Source: Cyanodermella asteris | Lineage: Eukaryota > Ascomycota > Lecanoromycetes > Ostropales > Stictidaceae | Assembly (NCBI GenBank): GCA_900618795.1 | Contig: UYJD01000015.1 | Location: 441,034-505,033 of the forward strand | Direction: 5' to 3' | DNA length: 64,000 bases | Shown here: piece after piece, positions 1-11,287 of the stretch | Position numbering within the stretch: the first letter of the stretch is position 1 | Layout: every line of letters starts with the position of its first letter | Notes under the pieces: model-generated | Seen by the model: only the letters and a program-made list of their open reading frames with translations | Told to the model about the DNA's origin: nothing | The model's database searches: none | Program-made: the position numbers and the translations under genes

Positions 1-58
1 GCTACAACAATGCCGAATGTGTTTTCTGAACTTGACAACCCCGTCCGTCGCCTGGTCA

Positions 59-1519
59 TCACGGCCCAAAACTCAAGATGATTCGCTTGTACCGCGTCAG
101 GCCCATGTCCTTTCCACCCGTCGCAGAGAGAATGACGTGATATTTCATGTAGCCGGTGTTAGCTGCGTATGTATAACTCTCCGATGGCATGATTGTGCTC
201 ACGCGGCTACATGTAGTGTCGCCACACGTGAAGTTGAGCTGTGGGACTTCTACTAAACTCGACTGGGAGAGGGATACCTCTCGATAGTGCATCCAGTCGA
301 ACGTCAACGTTGTGTTGTCCGTATCCTTCGACGCCGAAGCATCGAGCCAGATAGTCTCGTTTGGCGATACTGACAAGGTGATGGGCTCAAAGCCGCAAGA
401 CCCGTTGACGTTGACAACGGGTGGGTGTAGGGCGCTGCTATAGTTGGCTGAGAGCGTCCAGCCGATACGTGCTGCCATTTCGTATTGATAGGCTTTTCGC
501 CAGCGCCAGATGGTGGCGTGATTGGATGTGAAAGTTGAGTTGTTGATCCCAACAACAATGTCGTTAGCGTCGGCATAATGGAAAGAGTGCTTCAGACTTA
601 TGTCGACTGGCAAATATCTTCCACCCCACGAGCCATAGGACGGGTTCTCCGGCGAGTTCAAGCCGTTCTGGATGTTCCACATCAACGATGGCGAGTCGCC
701 CTCCATGATGTACACGGGTGTGGGATAAAGCTTGCCGAGCTGGCCTACCTGGAAATATTTCGATATGAACGCATCGGAGACCAGAGACGTATCTGGTCCG
801 CCAGGGTCGATAGAGTAGTATCGGTCGCCCGAAATGCCAGTCCAAGTTGCGAGTCCATATTGGTTCCAGCCATTGGTACTGGCTATGTAGCGTAGCTTTG
901 GATAACGTAAACGCATGTAGATTCCCGAGTCATCCTGATCAGAGATCGAGTAGACACGAAGCTTAGCGATGAAATTGTTCAGCTCACTTGCAGTTCGGCT
1001 TTGCTCGACGCGGTGCAGAGCTTGTGCTAGCGTATTGGCGCCACCCCACAGTTGAACATACAAGGGATCATTGCTGGCGTCGATCTTTTGAATCAGAATT
1101 TGCGCTCCGGTCGATAGCGTGGAATTACTCAATGCAGCCGTGCCGTAGACCGTGGGTCCACTTGTGATGATGCTGTGCAAATACTCTGCAGTCGGAAAAG
1201 TTCCTTCGGAATGTGCCCGTAGATTCGGGAGGACCTCGCCATACGCATCAACTGCGTCGTGGATCTGGTCCGGAAATGTCGAGCTGTTCAACCAGTAAGA
1301 CGTCACTGCAGCAATGCCTTCGATCTGGTAGAGATCAGAGTGAACTAGCAGTCGAATGAATGACATCGTGTCATCCGGCTCATTCGAGATATCGGACATG
1401 ACGAAGACCCGAGACGGTTTGCTTATCGCCAACGGATTGCATGATGATGAGGGAGGGACTCCAGAAACAATTGAGAGCAGGGCTGATAGCGCGATGAGGG
1501 CAGAACCCACGTACAACAT
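59..1519 (-). CDS. Secreted DUF1593-type (nucleoside hydrolase-like) protein
   Basis: Single-exon gene of 486 aa. The reading frame stays open slightly upstream, but the first ATG is at 1519. It gives a hydrophobic signal peptide (about residues 1-23, MLYVGSALIALSALLSIVSG), so the product is probably secreted. The segment FVMSDISNEPDDTMSFIRLL just after it matches the start of the DUF1593 fold, which resembles inosine-uridine nucleoside hydrolases and supplies an Asp-rich metal site (DISNEPDD). The C-terminal 120 residues (PVVNVNG onward) look like the beta-rich DUF1593 C-terminal domain. Several NxS/T sequons fit an extracellular glycoprotein. The exact substrate is unknown; the family is often labelled cellulose-binding or sugar/nucleoside hydrolase by similarity only. 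The promoter side runs into the assembly gap at 1642. Confidence 0.85.
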   Translation of the reverse strand: MLYVGSALIALSALLSIVSGVPPSSSCNPLAISKPSRVFVMSDISNEPDDTMSFIRLLVHSDLYQIEGIAAVTSYWLNSSTFPDQIHDAVDAYGEVLPNLRAHSEGTFPTAEYLHSIITSGPTVYGTAALSNSTLSTGAQILIQKIDASNDPLYVQLWGGANTLAQALHRVEQSRTASELNNFIAKLRVYSISDQDDSGIYMRLRYPKLRYIASTNGWNQYGLATWTGISGDRYYSIDPGGPDTSLVSDAFISKYFQVGQLGKLYPTPVYIMEGDSPSLMWNIQNGLNSPENPSYGSWGGRYLPVDISLKHSFHYADANDIVVGINNSTFTSNHATIWRWRKAYQYEMAARIGWTLSANYSSALHPPVVNVNGSCGFEPITLSVSPNETIWLDASASKDTDNTTLTFDWMHYREVSLSQSSLVEVPQLNFTCGDTTCSRVSTIMPSESYTYAANTGYMKYHVILSATGGKDMGLTRYKRIILSFGP

Positions 1520-1641
1520 CTTCGTCACCAGAATTGTAACTGTCAGGGAAGCGAAAACCTCTAATCACCAGTCTGTGTTCTTTAAGATAGCCTTATATAC
1601 TTTTGCAATCAGTAAACCCGGCATGATGCCGGCTTGCCTAC

Positions 1642-2184
1642 NNNNNNNNNNNNNNNNNNNNNNNNNNNNNNNNNNNNNNNNNNNNNNNNNNNNNNNNNNN
1701 NNNNNNNNNNNNNNNNNNNNNNNNNNNNNNNNNNNNNNNNNNNNNNNNNNNNNNNNNNNNNNNNNNNNNNNNNNNNNNNNNNNNNNNNNNNNNNNNNNNN
1801 NNNNNNNNNNNNNNNNNNNNNNNNNNNNNNNNNNNNNNNNNNNNNNNNNNNNNNNNNNNNNNNNNNNNNNNNNNNNNNNNNNNNNNNNNNNNNNNNNNNN
1901 NNNNNNNNNNNNNNNNNNNNNNNNNNNNNNNNNNNNNNNNNNNNNNNNNNNNNNNNNNNNNNNNNNNNNNNNNNNNNNNNNNNNNNNNNNNNNNNNNNNN
2001 NNNNNNNNNNNNNNNNNNNNNNNNNNNNNNNNNNNNNNNNNNNNNNNNNNNNNNNNNNNNNNNNNNNNNNNNNNNNNNNNNNNNNNNNNNNNNNNNNNNN
2101 NNNNNNNNNNNNNNNNNNNNNNNNNNNNNNNNNNNNNNNNNNNNNNNNNNNNNNNNNNNNNNNNNNNNNNNNNNNNNNNNNNNN
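1642..2184. other. Assembly gap (543 N)
   Basis: Run of N only. It separates the 5' side of the DUF1593 gene from the sequence preceding the NRPS-like gene. Any apparent reading frame crossing it is meaningless. Confidence 1.
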
Positions 2185-4118
2185 TTACACCTACCACCTG
2201 ACCTGCGGTTCTCTCCACGTTCTGTTAACAATCAAGCCAATTCAGGACGATTTGAACCTCTGAAATTACAGCCGGGCTGTCTAATATCCCGAGCAAGGGA
2301 TCGATCCTGCCAGTGGGCACGTTGGATTCGTGCTTCAGCCGATTGCGGGGAAAGCAAGATGTCAAGTGTGGAGAACTGGATCAGGAACACGCTCGGACCG
2401 CAAGGCGTCTTACTCATCGGCGTAAAGCGTCGGCAATACGGACCTGCAGCAGGAAGAAACTCGATGCAAAACCTCGAAACGCGATATTGAAAAAAGGCAG
2501 GGCGCTATCGATTGCTACTCACGATGTATAAGTCTGTCCAAAGCGTCTTGAGTTCCATTCGGCAGGGCGCGTGACTCGATTCGAAGGGAGAATCACTGAG
2601 TATGCTTTCACCAGGGTTTGTTGCCATGGCCACCACAGTGAACGAAGTCAACCAAATCCGTTCGCGTAGTAAGCGAAAGGGACTTCTGTGCGTAGACATC
2701 AATTGTGACCGTTGCCTCCAGAGAGAATAGTCCAGGGATTAGGCACTTGCGAACGTCCAACTCAAAGGGGACTAGCGAGCGATCAAGGTCTTGCCAGCCC
2801 CCGTCAACTATCACCGAAGAGCAACAAAGTTCGGGAACGAAGTGCTGCTACGTAGCTGGTGCCATGCTAGCTGGCAGAGTCTCATTCCTTGATTGACGCC
2901 GGACCGATAGCGTGCTTGCGTACGACGTGAATATTTTGCTTTCGATAAGCTCTCTCGAGCGAACTGGCGAAGGTCATTCCATTATATCGTTCCGTTGCGT
3001 CATCGTCCGTCCCAGGGTCTGTGCTCATGAAATATCTGAAGATCGTGAGATTCATGAATGCGGCCGAAGCCGAAAATCTTCCCGACGCTGACACCCACTA
3101 CACTTCGTGAAGATTTTTCGTTGGTGTCATCATGCATGCCGTCAGCTGGGTCCCCAAAGCCAACTGGTGTCATGCTTGATGTTTTACTGGCACCCAAGCC
3201 TGCAAGTCTCATGGCCATCGATGCCATTGGAGATTAGCTTCAGCTTGTTCGGGCCGCCGTGCGTCGTAATACCTTTGGTCGTCAGCTTTTTACGCGCCTC
3301 CGAGCTCGCCTCTGGCAGCCAGGCGTTCACCAAGATACACTAATAATTATACGCACCCACCAAAAGGATCCCGCTGATGCTACATACAGAATCGACTCCT
3401 ACTGGACAGATCAAGGAAGCCAAGCGCGATAGGATAGGTATCACCCTTGCTGATCGATCTTCCGAGCTATTGGGCGCATATTGTTTGACGTGGCCCTGGT
3501 CGGCTATCTGCACCGTCTCGCTGGAATTCTCCTACTCATACGAGACGTGCACACTGCCTTCTTATGGTATTCCAATTGACGTAGCCAGGGTCAATTTATG
3601 ATTAGACACGGCCGTGGGTCGATCGAAATGGAGTGTGGCCAGCTTGATCTCTTCGCAATCAATCGATTCTCCCGATGCTTCTTCACCAAGCCGACAAGGC
3701 TACATACTGAGGAAGGCCCTCCTTTTCTTCACCAAGCCTCTCCTTTACTTTCTACCGATATTGCCCTGCCGTCCATACACTTCCTGTGCCGTCTGTCAAG
3801 TGCCGTCGTCAAGTCTTCGATTCGTCCTGTTGACTTGCGATTATCGATCCCCGAAGCACCTGACGCTTTGTGATGCAGATACTCCTTCACAGTTGACGCT
3901 ATTATTACGCTCCGAAGTGCCGAATAAAGCAAACCAGGTGGGATTACGTAAGGGGTAATGTTTGTGAATGGGTCTTTGTCCGGGTCTTGTCCTGCGGCAG
4001 GCGCGTGGCCAAGCCTTATTGCGGGTTTTCATCTTAGCTGCACAGCTCAAACAATTTGCCAATTGGGGAGGAGATATCTATCACGGAAAAAACTTTCAAC
4101 CGTACCTGGATCTCTGAC
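2185..4118. other. Intergenic, no supported gene
   Basis: About 1.9 kb between the assembly gap and the NRPS-like gene. Only short open frames without recognisable domains are present. A 14-base sequence TTCTTCACCAAGCC occurs twice (near 3680 and 3726). The 3' part is presumably promoter and 5' UTR of the downstream gene. Confidence 0.6.
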
Positions 4119-7100
4119 ATGGCAGCTTCAAAGTCAAAACGGCTCCTGCCTCACATCATCGACCAGAGAGCTCAAGATGAGCCTGACAGACCATTCTTTT
4201 TCCTTACACAGGATTCGAAACGAAAGAAACCTCAAGTGGTCTCTTACGAGACGTTCGCGCGAGCGATTGACCGCATGTCGGAATGGATTGACCTGAACAT
4301 TGGTGAGTCACGGGACCTCTCAGTTTGTGGTAACATCAGTCGAATTGGGCAATGCCTTGCACTTGAATTTGGTACCAGATTTACAGATCATGGGTGATTG
4401 GAGGATGATCTTCAGCACTCTACAGTGGTGGCGTAGAAGCAGCCCTCTACAGTACAATGCGCAGGTGCCCAGGGATACGATTCCTTCTTGAATCTACCTC
4501 AGCGGCAGGGCCATTCAAATTTGTTTCGTCTGATCTTTTCGACTGACCTTTTACAGGCGCAGGAAATGCTTCGACTACCGTTGCTTACATCTCCCAAACT
4601 CCGGACGATCTTCGTTACTGGATAATGCTTGTTGCTGCTATGAAGACCGGCATCATATGCTTATTTCCTTCTCCAAGGAACAGTGAAGAGAATAACAACC
4701 ATATCCTGCGAGCAACCGGCTGTCACGTCATTGTCGGTGATGCCGCAATTTCAGCCACTTTCCATTCGAAGGGCCTCCGGAAGGTATCGCCTCCTACTTT
4801 GGAAACTCTTCTGCAAGCAGGCAGACATGATCACTACCCGTTCACCAAGGCATATGAAGAGGTGGAAAATCAGGTAGCATTTATCTACCATTCAAGTGGA
4901 AGTACCGGGCCCCCCCAGCCCATTCCTTGGACACATGGAAAGGTCAACGCAATAATTCAATATGCCAAAGTCCCAACACCTAAAGGGACAGAGCGTATCC
5001 TCGACATGTACCGGGCGCCTGGTCCGCATCTCTCCCTTCTTCCATTCTTCCACGCCGCTGGCTTCCTGTTCAGCATGCTCTGGAACGCGGTGCTTGGAAA
5101 CCCTTTCATGACCCTTCCACCGGGTGTCATACCCACGGCTGAAAGCGTGACCCGATTTCTGCGAACATACAAACCAACAAGTCTTTTTGCACCTCCGTCT
5201 ATATTGGAAGACATGACAAACAGCGAGGAAATGCTTGCTTCTCTCGATGGCCTTGAATTTGTTCACACAGGTGGCGCCGCGATCGCCGACCACGCAGGCG
5301 AAGTCGTCAACAAACGAGTGTCACGGGTGTACAATTCTATGGGTAGCACAGAGAGCGCATGTTATCCTAGCTTGGTGCCTCTGACCAAAGAAGCCATGAA
5401 TTATTATTATTGGCCACCCGAGACACCCGGCGTGGAGTTCCGGGAGTCTCAGGGACTCTATGAAATGGTGTTCACACGATCTGGGAATTTTGATTGGGCC
5501 ATCTTTCACACATTCCCTGACATCAACGAGTATCCGACCAAGGACCTGTATGAGCAACATCCTACCCTGCTCGATCACTGGAAGCTTATCGCCCGGACTG
5601 ATGATGTTCTGCTCTTGTCGACTGGCGAGAAAGTCGTGCCCCTGCAGATGGAAGGAATTATCAGGGGAAGCCCTCTGGTGGCGAGCGTCTTGATTATTGG
5701 GAACAAGAGGTTCACCACTGCAGCGCTGGTGGAGCTGGATCAAAAGCAAGTTTTTGGGCTTGACCGGCGCGCAATACTTGATAAACTCAGATCGTTCGTG
5801 GCCGAGGCTAATCGAGTCAGTCCAGGGCACGCGCGGCTGGCAATGGATCAGATTCTTCTGGCCGATAACACCAAGTCGATGGTGAAAACTGCGAAAGGCA
5901 CAGTCGTGCGGAATTCTACGCTCGCAGTGTATGAAAAGGAGATCGATAGGCTCTACTCGGGATTGGACGATGAACATTTCAACCAACCGGACCTGGACCT
6001 TACCATCAACGGGGGAGATCAAATCGGACGTCAAGCACTTCAGCGACTGATCAAGACCGTAACGTCTAGAGAGCTGGCTTTTGGCCAAGACTTTTACCAA
6101 GCCGGGCTTGACTCTGGCAATGTACTGGCCCTATCGAGGTCCATCAAAACACAATTATGCAAAGCTTATCCAGGCACAACAATCAAGATGTCACCGGGTG
6201 TCATCTATGCAAATCCGTCGATACAAACCCTTGTGCCCGCCCTCCAAAAGTTCGTCCAGGGGGATTTCTCGGATGAACAAGCTGGCCGCGAGACAAGGAT
6301 CTCGGAATTGATTGACAAGTACAGCAAGGGCTTGGCCGTATTGAATGAAGTGACCAAAGTACATTGCAAAACCGCTCACCGCACCGTCGCTCTGACCGGT
6401 AGCACTGGCTCCCTCGGTTCGTACATTCTTGACGAACTTTTGGCTGACAAGACCGTCTCATGGGTTTACGCACTGAACCGCACAGATGATGCCCAGCAGC
6501 GACAGTATGAGTCAAACTCCTCGAAAGGACTGTCGTGTAATTTCGAGAAGGTCACATTCCTCCGAGCATCGTTCGATCGGAAGGGTCTTGGCTTGGGTTT
6601 CACGCAATTCCACGAGCTTACTCGGACAGTCAACGTCATAATCCACAATGCTTGGCCAGTCAACTTCAAACCGAGTCTTGAGTCGTTTGAACCGCATATA
6701 CAAGGCGTCCGCAATCTGATCGATATTGCAGCTGAATCTAAACATTCAGCTCAGATCTTGTTCACTTCCTCCGTCGGAACGACAGGCAATTGGAGGTCGC
6801 TGTGCACCAGCTCAGGGGCTCCTGAGACATTGATCGAAGATTTCCGCGTCCCTCTTGACAACGGTTACTCAGAGAGCAAATACATAGCCGAGCATCTCCT
6901 GGCCTTGGCTTCGGATGCTGGCGTGCAAGCAACGATATGTCGAGTAGGGCAAATCGCAGGTCCAGTGGAGAGGGATACAGGCATGTGGAACCAGCAAGAG
7001 TGGTTACCGAGTCTGATTCAATCCTCCTATCATCTTCGAATGCTACCAGCGGCCTTGGGACAAGACGAGTGCAGCGTCGACTGGATCCCGGTGGACATCA

Positions 7101-7474
7101 TGGCCAAGATCCTGCTTGAGCTCAGTGAGCACGCTCCCAAGTCAGGGTCAAAAGCTGGCGGGAATGAGGCACGAGCGTTCAACGTCGTCAATCCAATGGC
7201 GACGAGCTGGGGTTCTCTCCTGCCAACGATTCTTGAGTACATGCCAGCTGACACTACTGTTGTACCCTTCGCTGAATGGGTTGCAAGTGTCGAAAGCGGC
7301 AATGAAACGGCTGATCTTGAGGTTGCCGGCAATCCTGCAGCGAAGCTGATGGAGTTCTGGGATGGGATGGCACAAGGTAAGTATCCTAGCGGGCTGCTCA
7401 CGGAGGAGGCATGTCGTGCAAGCGCGACAATCCGAAGCATGAAACCTGTCAACGCGGACTGGATGAGAGCATGA
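4119..7474 (+). CDS. NRPS-like carboxylic acid reductase (A-T-R)
   Basis: Adenylation, thiolation and reductase enzyme of about 1033 aa. It activates a carboxylic acid as an acyl-AMP, loads it on phosphopantetheine, and releases it reductively as aldehyde or alcohol with NADPH. Model: exon 1 4119-4302, intron 4303-4556 (GTGAGT...TTACAG), exon 2 4557-7474; the junction reads through cleanly from WIDLNIG to AGNASTTVAY. An in-frame ATG at 4056 would add 21 residues. Seen: A-domain P-loop YHSSGSTGPP (about residue 170), carrier motif AGLDSG with attachment Ser near 581, Rossmann motif TGSTGSLG near 675, and the YxxxK pair (YSESK) near 831. No condensation domain. The residue after the carrier Ser is Gly where Leu is usual. 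The substrate cannot be told from sequence. No other biosynthetic gene is adjacent, so it may act alone. Confidence 0.9.
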
Positions 7475-7844
7475 ATGGAGCAATGGGGTTACGACAAGTC
7501 GCAGCCTCAGCGCTCCGAGTCGAGGAGGTACTTGCAAGCTGATAACCTGGCGTCTCTGGCAATCTGGGCGGTTTGGGCCTGGTTTATCTACTCACGAGAT
7601 TAGTATACTCTGGTTTGGCTAAAGTCAAAGCCAACGGTCAATCCGATCCACTTCATGTGAATATGTTCCATGGCCAAGGGTCTGAATCGCATCTGTATTG
7701 TAGATCGTCAGCTGTACCACCCTTCATCGCTTCATTTACCTGTCGATCAGCGAATGGCTAGCGGTACAAACCCCTATCATTGTTCCCAGTTCTCCGGTCC
7801 CAGACTTGCAAACGAACCCGTAGTATTCCCAGCGTGCCCATGCA
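7475..7844. other. Intergenic 370 bp
   Basis: Spacer between the NRPS-like gene and the GNAT gene, both on the plus strand. It should hold the terminator of the first and the promoter of the second. I see no distinct motif. Confidence 0.5.
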
Positions 7845-8432
7845 ATGGCTTCCACAACCCCAACCCTTCTCCACGTCGGACCCGCCCAAACCAGCGACAT
7901 ACCCCTCCTCCCAGCAATCGAAGTCTCCGCCGGCACTCTCTTCGCCAGCGTCCCCGACCTCGCATTCCTCGCCTCCTCACCACCAACGCCCTCTTCCGCC
8001 TACGAAACCTACCACGCTTCGAAACTCCTCTGGGTCGTCCGCATCGAGCCCGACCGCGAACCCGTTGGGTTCCTGTCTGCGAGAAAGCTCGGCCGGTATC
8101 TGCACATTGACGAATTGAGCGTGGCGCGGGAGTATCAGCGGCAAGGGGTCGCGAGGCTGTTGATGGGGTACGTGGAGGAGGCGTTTGAAGCTGAGAAGGG
8201 GTTGTTGGGGATCAGTCTCACGACGAGTACGATGACGCCGTGGACGGGGCCGTGGTACGAGAGGAGGGGCTATAGGGTCGTGGCGGATGGGGCGTTGGGG
8301 ACGGAGCACGAGGGAATAGTCAGCGAGGAGAGGAGTAAGTTTCCTGGGAGGTTTGGGGAGAGTAGAGTTCTGATGGCGAAGCGTTTTGGAGGCATAGCAG
8401 ATGTGCATGTCGGACCAGCTGGCAAGTGTTGA
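7845..8432 (+). CDS. GNAT-family N-acetyltransferase
   Basis: Single-exon, 195 aa. The central part PVGFLSARKLGRYLHIDELS followed by VAREYQRQGVARLLM is the GNAT core: strand beta4, then the acetyl-CoA pyrophosphate-binding loop of the Q/RxxGxA type (QRQGVA, about residues 99-104). The downstream LTTSTMTPWTGPWYERRGYR is the usual 'N/W...Y..GF' region near the C-terminal strand. No signal or membrane segment, so cytosolic or nuclear. The acceptor substrate (polyamine, amino acid or small molecule) cannot be predicted. Its 3' end faces the nitronate monooxygenase gene; the two stops are about 140 bp apart. Confidence 0.85.
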   Translation: MASTTPTLLHVGPAQTSDIPLLPAIEVSAGTLFASVPDLAFLASSPPTPSSAYETYHASKLLWVVRIEPDREPVGFLSARKLGRYLHIDELSVAREYQRQGVARLLMGYVEEAFEAEKGLLGISLTTSTMTPWTGPWYERRGYRVVADGALGTEHEGIVSEERSKFPGRFGESRVLMAKRFGGIADVHVGPAGKC

Positions 8433-8574
8433 CCAAGATTGACGAGCGTATACTGGTATCATTATAATCACGAGGAACGGCAGGTTTTGGGAATCTTTGC
8501 GGACTGAAATATGATAGATTGTGCTTCAAATGCCAGAGTATGCTAAAAGTGTCACGTTGCTTCACATCATTAAT

Positions 8575-9772
8575 TTACAGCTTGGCCTTGTTGTTGACGA
8601 TGGTCGCGGAGCCTTCCCTCAACAGAGAGACGGCAGTGTCAACCATGTCGTCGATGATGGCCTTGGCGGGCAATCTTTCGTTGACAACAGCAGATGCCTT
8701 GCCCATCAAGTACGGCCGGGCGTTGTCGAGAGTCTCGTCATCGATGTCGTCGGCCAAGTTCTCGAAGTCGTGCTCGACCGGGATGGTGCCCTGAGAGGTG
8801 AGCTTCTTGATCTCGTCCTGACGGTTCTCCTCCCAGTTCTGGATGTACGCGTTGTTGCGGACACGGAGCGGTCGGCCCGTGAAGATGATGGTGCGGACGT
8901 TGTCGTCGAAGCCAGCTGTTTGGACAGCCTCCTGGTGAGCCTTGGGGGCACCCGCCTCCTCGGACAGAACGAAGCGGGTACCGACCCAGACGGCGCTGGC
9001 GCCCAACATGAGCGAAGCAGCCAGTCCGCGGCCATCGAAGATACCGCCAGCGGCAACGAGTTGAACTGGCTTCTTCGTCAACGGGCTAACATGGCCCTGG
9101 ATGAGCTTGGCGCAAGCTGGGATCAAGACGGTCGTGGGAACGTCACCGGTGTGTCCTCCACCCTCGCCACCCTGAGCGCAAATGATATCGGCGCCGATGT
9201 CGAGGCACTTCTTGACGTGCTTGGGGTGTCCGATCATGTTCATGTACAGGATGCCGTGCTCGTGCAACTCGTCGACGACCTGCTTGGGCGGGACACCGAC
9301 GGCGGAGACGAACAGCGAAGCCTTCTCTTCGATGATGATATCGACCAGCTCGCCGAGCTTTCCCTTGGTGTAGTCGTAGTTGGTCTTGCGGGCGCTGCCG
9401 CCGACCTGGGGGAGCAGCAGGTCGACACCGAACGGCGCGTTCTTGTCCTTGAGGAAGCCCTTGAGTTCGGCAATCTGCTCACGGAGCATGTCGGGGGTGT
9501 AACTGTATTCAGTGTCAGTCCACGCTCGTTCTCATCCTGTTCTACTAGTTGGACGGCAAACGTACCCAACGCCACCAATGACACCGATGCCACCGGCGTT
9601 TGTGACGGCAGCGGCCAGCTTGGGACCGGCAGCCACGTTCATGCCTGCAAGCATGACCGGGTGCTGAATCTTCAGCAGGTCCGTGATGGTCGTTCTTATC
9701 TGCTCTGCATCGTCCGTTAGTCGAAGCAGCCATTTCGGCTTACTGGAGCAGTGACCTACGAGGAGCGGCCAT
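8575..9772 (-). CDS. Nitronate monooxygenase (2-nitropropane dioxygenase family)
   Basis: FMN-dependent TIM-barrel enzyme that oxidises alkyl nitronates. Three exons on the minus strand: 9760-9772 (MAAP...), 9566-9704 and 8575-9502, giving 359 aa. The introns (GTAGGT...CTAAC...GCAG and GTACGT...ACAG) restore the family N-terminus: KIQHPVMLAGMNVAAGP, then NAGGIGVIGG, then YTPDMLREQI. The barrel shows ICAQGGEGGGHTGD, whose His is the family's conserved catalytic-site residue, and the FMN phosphate-binding segments VAAGGIFDGRGLAASL and GASAVWVGTRF. No C-terminal peroxisomal signal is evident. The tiny first exon of 13 nt is inferred from splice signals and frame; the alternative would be a start further inside. 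A long antisense frame over the same DNA is a codon-bias shadow. Confidence 0.92.
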
Positions 9773-11287
9773 GATGGAGGATGTATAGGAGATGGAGATA
9801 TGGATTGAAGGTTTCTGTAAGTGGTCGGGAGGGTGAAGGGGAAGTGGAAACAATATTAGAAAAGGTCGCAAGAGGAGAGACAGCGTGAAGACAGGGCTTG
9901 CTTGGTCGTTTATGATCCTTCAGTCTGGTGGCTCATCAACCGAGGCTCTCGGACTTGCCGACGCATTTAGCGCTTCTTGCGACGGCGCAGATACCCCACG
10001 GGGAAGGGAAAAAGGCTTCGCCGGCTGCGCGACCTCGATATTCTGAAAGACCAATGGCAGCTAGACACTGCGATTTTGTTTCCAAGGATCAAGCTTTGGG
10101 ATGGGCTTCAAACGCTGATCTCGCGTTTGGCGTCGGACTTTCAAGCTTTTTTCTGACGCGTACATGTATCCCGAGAACAAATTGGACCTTGACTGTCGCA
10201 TCTCTTTGTACTTTTCTACTATACTGCGCACGTCGTACCAGCCATGAATAAGTTGTGCTCGTGGCCGAGCTTATTGCAACCTCATTTGGGCGCAATGCAG
10301 TGCCCAGTTTGGCATCGAAGGATAGTCGTTCTATTCAGACCTCGGACTAATAAATTTCTCGAAAACATGCTGCAGATGTGTCGCGGAACCGGGCCAATTG
10401 ACCAATAACTTGAGGTTCCCGAAAGTACTCAATAAAGACAGATACGATGGCGAGCTGACCGCTCAGCAATCTCAACCAAATTACCAAACATTTTGTTGAA
10501 TCGAGATTGAGGCTCTTCAGGTCTGAACCTTGTCACTGTTTCAGATCAGCACAGCCACTCGACCTGATCCGAGACCACAAAGCTCTTCGATTCCGTCAGC
10601 TCCTCATCAGATACCGGTCGGGAACTGTTCTTAGGCCGACCTTAAGTTCAGCCTCAGCTGGAATCTCAGCAGCCAAAATTGACCAGAGATCGCGATTGAG
10701 GCCAATATGTGGCCGCAAAAGTGGTCAGTAATGCTACTTGGGACAAGCTGTGAGCTCAAATACCGGCGATTCCTATGCGAGAAGGGTCGCCGTTTCTTCA
10801 CGATCATTTTCGCACAACAAAATAGCTCCCAAACCGTCAATGATTCGTAGGGCCGGGCAGCATCTTTGGCACAAGTAATCGACAATCATTGCGCATATGC
10901 GGTATGGCTTCAAGGCACGAGTTCATTATCGTCGGCGGCTAAGTCTGTTCGACATTCATCTCAAATATACCCCCATTTGTCGATATAGATGAGTTTTCGA
11001 CCAAGCAGTGGTAGACCGCAAGAATTAGCGATCAAGTCGAAGTAGTTGACGAGCGCTCGACGAATCGTGTTTCTACCTACCTATTTCCGGTCTGGTGCGC
11101 ACGGGCGGCCGTCATCTCCGCTGGCCGGGTCACTGCCGACTGGAACTGAGTAAAAACGTTCACGCGTCAACGTCCCTTCTTTGTTCTCATTGCCTAAACT
11201 TGACGTACCTCATGCACGCATAATAATCCGGTAGCTCATTCTCAGAGGGTCGCGATCTGATGGTGTTGCAGGCGCAAAGGATGTGAA
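9773..11287. other. Intergenic, divergent promoter region
   Basis: About 1.5 kb between the 5' ends of the nitronate monooxygenase gene (minus) and the folate gene (plus). Only short, domain-less frames. I see no RNA gene or repeat here. Confidence 0.6.

Noticed and set aside
1356-2263. Several open frames running across the N gap
   Set aside because: Unknown bases carry no coding information.
4303-4556. Possible extra exon inside the 254-nt first intron of the NRPS-like gene
   Set aside because: Direct joining of the two exons already gives the continuous conserved A-domain sequence, so no extra exon is needed.
8521-9720. 399-codon plus-strand frame
   Set aside because: Antisense to the nitronate monooxygenase gene; the open frame arises from codon bias, and the minus-strand product has clear family motifs.
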